Source: Dehalococcoidia bacterium UBA3254
GTDB taxonomy: Bacteria; Chloroflexota; Dehalococcoidia; Dehalococcoidales; UBA3254
Length of the DNA stretch: 23,234 nucleotides
Reading direction: 5' to 3'
Assembly: GCA_002362735.1 (NCBI GenBank)
Contig: DEUU01000131.1
Span: forward strand, 11,380-34,613
Position 1 is the first letter of the stretch. Each line of letters begins with the position of its first letter. The notes beneath the pieces are model-generated. The model was not told the origin of the DNA. It searched no databases and saw only the letters and a program-made list of their open reading frames with translations. The position numbers were made by a program, and so were the translations under genes. Of the stretch, positions 21,593-23,234 are shown piece by piece.

Positions 21593-22345
21593 ATGGCAAT
21601 CAATAAGATCTTTAGCTCTTTCAAAGAGGCAATTGCAGATATTAAAGATGGATCGACAGTATTTATCGGTAATTTTGCCGGCCCGGGAGGGACTCCTTTC
21701 TTTTTGATTGAAGCTCTGCGTGATCAAGGGGCTAAAAATTTAACTATTGTGGCAAATACAGCTGGCGGCACCGGCCTCACACTGGACTACGATGATCACC
21801 GCATTCTATTTCAGAACCACCAGGTTAAGAAAGTAATTGCTTCTTTCCCTTTTTCTACTTCGGCCAAAAAGCCCAGTGAAGCAGAAAAACAAATTTTGGC
21901 GGGGGAAGTGGAACTGGAAATGGTTCCCCAGGGGACACTAGCAGAACGAATCCGGGCTGGAGGAGCAGGTATTGCCGCATTTTACACATCCACCGGACCC
22001 GGCACAGTGATCGAAGAAGGGAAAGAAAAAAGATTTTTTAACGGCAGACCTTATTTGTTGGAATATGCACTCAGAGCGAATTTTTCTCTGGTCCGCGCCT
22101 GGAAATCCGATACTTTGGGAAATTTGATCTTCCGCGGTACGCAAAGGCAATTTAATGCGGTAATGGCGATGGCAGCCGAGATCACCATTGCAGAGGTTGA
22201 TGAAATCGTAAAACCAGGCGAGATTAATCCTAACGCCGTGGTAGTACCCGGTCTTTACGTTAAACGTATCGTTAAAGTCACCGAAAATCCAGGTTTCCCA
22301 CGTCACCTGGAAATGCAAGACTTTCAGATCAGGGAGGGGAAATAA
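21593..22345 (+). CDS. Family I CoA-transferase, alpha subunit (putative acetoacetate CoA-transferase)
   Basis: A 250-residue alpha subunit of a 3-oxoacid/acetoacetate-type CoA-transferase. The N-terminal motif GNFAGPGGTP (26-35) takes the place of the usual GGFGLCGIP, and VPQGTLAERIRAGGAGIAAFYT with the following STGPGT is the CoA-binding region. The C-terminus extends about 30 residues past the usual end (VKRIVKVTENPGFPRHLEMQDF). AGGAG six to seven bases upstream supports the ATG. One base separates its stop from the beta-subunit ATG. The likely role is to activate acetoacetate released by BKACE, drawing CoA from acetyl- or acyl-CoA. The altered glycine motif hints at a substrate other than succinyl-CoA. 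Confidence 0.9.
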   Translation: MAINKIFSSFKEAIADIKDGSTVFIGNFAGPGGTPFFLIEALRDQGAKNLTIVANTAGGTGLTLDYDDHRILFQNHQVKKVIASFPFSTSAKKPSEAEKQILAGEVELEMVPQGTLAERIRAGGAGIAAFYTSTGPGTVIEEGKEKRFFNGRPYLLEYALRANFSLVRAWKSDTLGNLIFRGTQRQFNAVMAMAAEITIAEVDEIVKPGEINPNAVVVPGLYVKRIVKVTENPGFPRHLEMQDFQIREGK

Positions 22346-22346
22346 C

Positions 22347-23027
22347 ATGTCCAAAGAAAGGTTAAGCCGCGAAGCTATCGCGATGAGAATAGCCAAAGAG
22401 TTTTTCGATGGTGCAGTAGTCAATCTTGGCATTGGTATTCCTACTCTCTGTTCCAGCTTTGTTCCGGAAGGTATGCAAGTCACCTATCACACTGAAAACG
22501 GAGCTCTGGGATTCGGAAGAGTGGTGACAGACGAAGAAAAAGCCCAATACGCCGATATCGATCTTACCAACGCCGGAGGACAATACATCCACCCTAAACC
22601 TGGGATGAGCTTCTTTAGCCATGCCGATTCTTTTGCCATGATTCGGGGTGGATGGGTGGATATATCTGTTCTGGGAGTCCTGGAAGTTTCGGAAAAAGGA
22701 GACCTGGCAAATTGGATGTTTCCAGGAAGAGGAGTGGGTAATATTGGCGGAGGCATGGATTTGGCTTTTAATGCTAAGAGATTGATAGGAGCTACTGAAC
22801 ATACGACCAAGGATAATAAGCCCAAGATAGTCAAACAATGCAGTATTCCCCTTACGGCTCCCCATTGTATGGATATGATAGTCACCGACATCGCCGTAAT
22901 TAAATTCACCTCAAAAGGACCGGTTTTAAAAGAGATTGCCCCGGGTTGGACGGCAGATGAAGTGCAGCAGTTGACAGAAGCCCGACTTACAATTGCTGAA
23001 GATCTCAAGGAAATGGAACTACTATAA
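22347..23027 (+). CDS. Family I CoA-transferase, beta subunit (putative acetoacetate CoA-transferase)
   Basis: A 226-residue beta subunit carrying the catalytic glutamate, Glu50, in HTENGALGFG (the family's SENG motif). Other landmarks are NLGIGIPTL (26-34), FFSHADSFAMIRGG, LGVLEVSEKGDLANWMFPG, GIGGGMDL-like GNIGGGMDLAFNAKR and MVTDIAVI-like MIVTDIAVI. It forms a heteromer with the alpha subunit encoded just upstream, and translation is coupled (AGGGAGGGGA overlaps the alpha 3' end). It is the last gene of the catabolic operon. Confidence 0.93.
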   Translation: MSKERLSREAIAMRIAKEFFDGAVVNLGIGIPTLCSSFVPEGMQVTYHTENGALGFGRVVTDEEKAQYADIDLTNAGGQYIHPKPGMSFFSHADSFAMIRGGWVDISVLGVLEVSEKGDLANWMFPGRGVGNIGGGMDLAFNAKRLIGATEHTTKDNKPKIVKQCSIPLTAPHCMDMIVTDIAVIKFTSKGPVLKEIAPGWTADEVQQLTEARLTIAEDLKEMELL

Positions 23028-23109
23028 ATATTTAATATTAATAACACCTTGGTTCACAATAATACAAGTTCCTCCACACCATTTTTTCAAGCGTCAAAAA
23101 GCTAATTTC

Positions 23110-23125
23110 AGGGGCTCAAGCCCCT
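23110..23125 (+). terminator. Weak hairpin after the catabolic operon
   Basis: AGGGGC (23110-23115) and GCCCCT (23120-23125) form a perfect 6-bp stem with a TCAA loop, about 80 bases after the last stop. The tail is TGTTAAATT rather than a T-run; a T-rich stretch comes only some 20 bases later, so it is a weak terminator at best. Confidence 0.45.
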
Positions 23126-23185
23126 TGTTAAATTATTGAAATGGATATTTTTTTGAGTTTTTTTCCAAATTCCCCTCAAAACCTA

Positions 23186-23214
23186 TTGACAAGTTAAGCT
23201 AAATAGGTTATCTT
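23186..23214 (+). promoter_or_regulatory. Promoter for a gene beyond the right edge
   Basis: A perfect TTGACA (23186-23191), a 17-base spacer, then TATCTT (23209-23214, four of six). Inverted arms AGCTAA (23197-23202) and TTAGCT (23213-23218) span the -10 box and could be an operator. Confidence 0.6.
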
Positions 23215-23223
23215 AGCTACAAA

Positions 23224-23233
23224 AAGGAGGTGA
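23224..23233 (+). promoter_or_regulatory. Perfect Shine-Dalgarno at the window edge
   Basis: AAGGAGGTGA is fully complementary to the 16S rRNA 3' tail. The start codon it serves lies just past the end of the window. Only a very short 5' leader fits between the promoter and this site. Confidence 0.7.
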
Positions 23234-23234
23234 A

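Noticed and set aside
22362..23047. Two long minus-strand frames (167 and 186 codons) opposite the CoA-transferase beta gene.
   Set aside because: They are antisense shadows of a clearly conserved coding sequence, with composition typical of the opposite strand.
23149..23181. T-rich stretch with TTTTGAG and CTCAAAA arms as a terminator.
   Set aside because: The 7-bp AT-rich stem with a 17-base loop is too weak, and the T-run lies inside rather than after the stem.
1..23234. Mobile elements, CRISPR arrays, tRNA or rRNA genes.
   Set aside because: I found no transposase, integrase, regular spaced repeat or tRNA cloverleaf; strand switches follow ordinary small operons.

Overview
The window is about 23 kb of gene-dense, moderately AT-leaning bacterial DNA. 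I see no rRNA, tRNA, CRISPR array, insertion sequence or phage gene. The gene set suggests an anaerobe, probably a Chloroflexota/Dehalococcoidia-like lineage. The supporting features are a two-gene SufC-SufB Fe-S assembly system, a ferritin-like diiron protein, a family-4 uracil-DNA glycosylase next to RNase J, a type-2 IPP isomerase, a LonB-like protease and a corrinoid-type pterin-binding methyltransferase homologue. GTG and TTG starts are common. The lineage is inferred from gene content only; no search was run.

Layout. Positions 35-1455 (minus): an acyl carrier protein gene and type-2 IPP isomerase behind a clear sigma70-type promoter. 1617-2324 (plus): an alpha/beta hydrolase, convergent and overlapping with 2310-4580 (minus), which holds RNase J and a family-4 uracil-DNA glycosylase behind another good promoter. 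4688-5548 (minus): a stand-alone three-cluster ferredoxin subunit with a C-terminal beta-domain, closely resembling the small subunit of pyrogallol-phloroglucinol transhydroxylase. 5850-8360 (plus): a LonB-like ATP-dependent protease followed by a GC-rich hairpin. 8562-9374 (minus): a pterin-binding methyltransferase homologue. 9413-10741 (plus): an MFS exporter. 10782-11258 (minus): a PEBP/YbhB protein. 11332-13811 (minus): an operon of ferritin-like protein, SufC and SufB, the minimal SUF system. 13995-17735 (plus): a housekeeping operon of rsmI, a small zinc-ribbon protein, metG and a long-chain polyprenyl diphosphate synthase.

17866-23027 (plus) is the most interesting part: a six-gene catabolic operon behind its own promoter and a palindromic operator candidate. 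It encodes a metal-dependent cyclase-family hydrolase, a beta-keto acid cleavage enzyme (BKACE), a short-chain dehydrogenase, a 3-hydroxyacid dehydrogenase, and both subunits of a family-I CoA-transferase. The set matches, step by step, the anaerobic phloroglucinol route: ring reduction, ring hydrolysis, oxidation to triacetate, cleavage with acetyl-CoA, and CoA transfer to acetoacetate. The transhydroxylase-like Fe-S subunit 12 kb upstream would fit the step that feeds pyrogallol into this route, but its catalytic molybdenum subunit is not in the window. Carnitine-like or other beta-hydroxy-acid breakdown remains an alternative.

The last 50 bases hold a promoter and a perfect Shine-Dalgarno sequence for a gene that starts just beyond the window.
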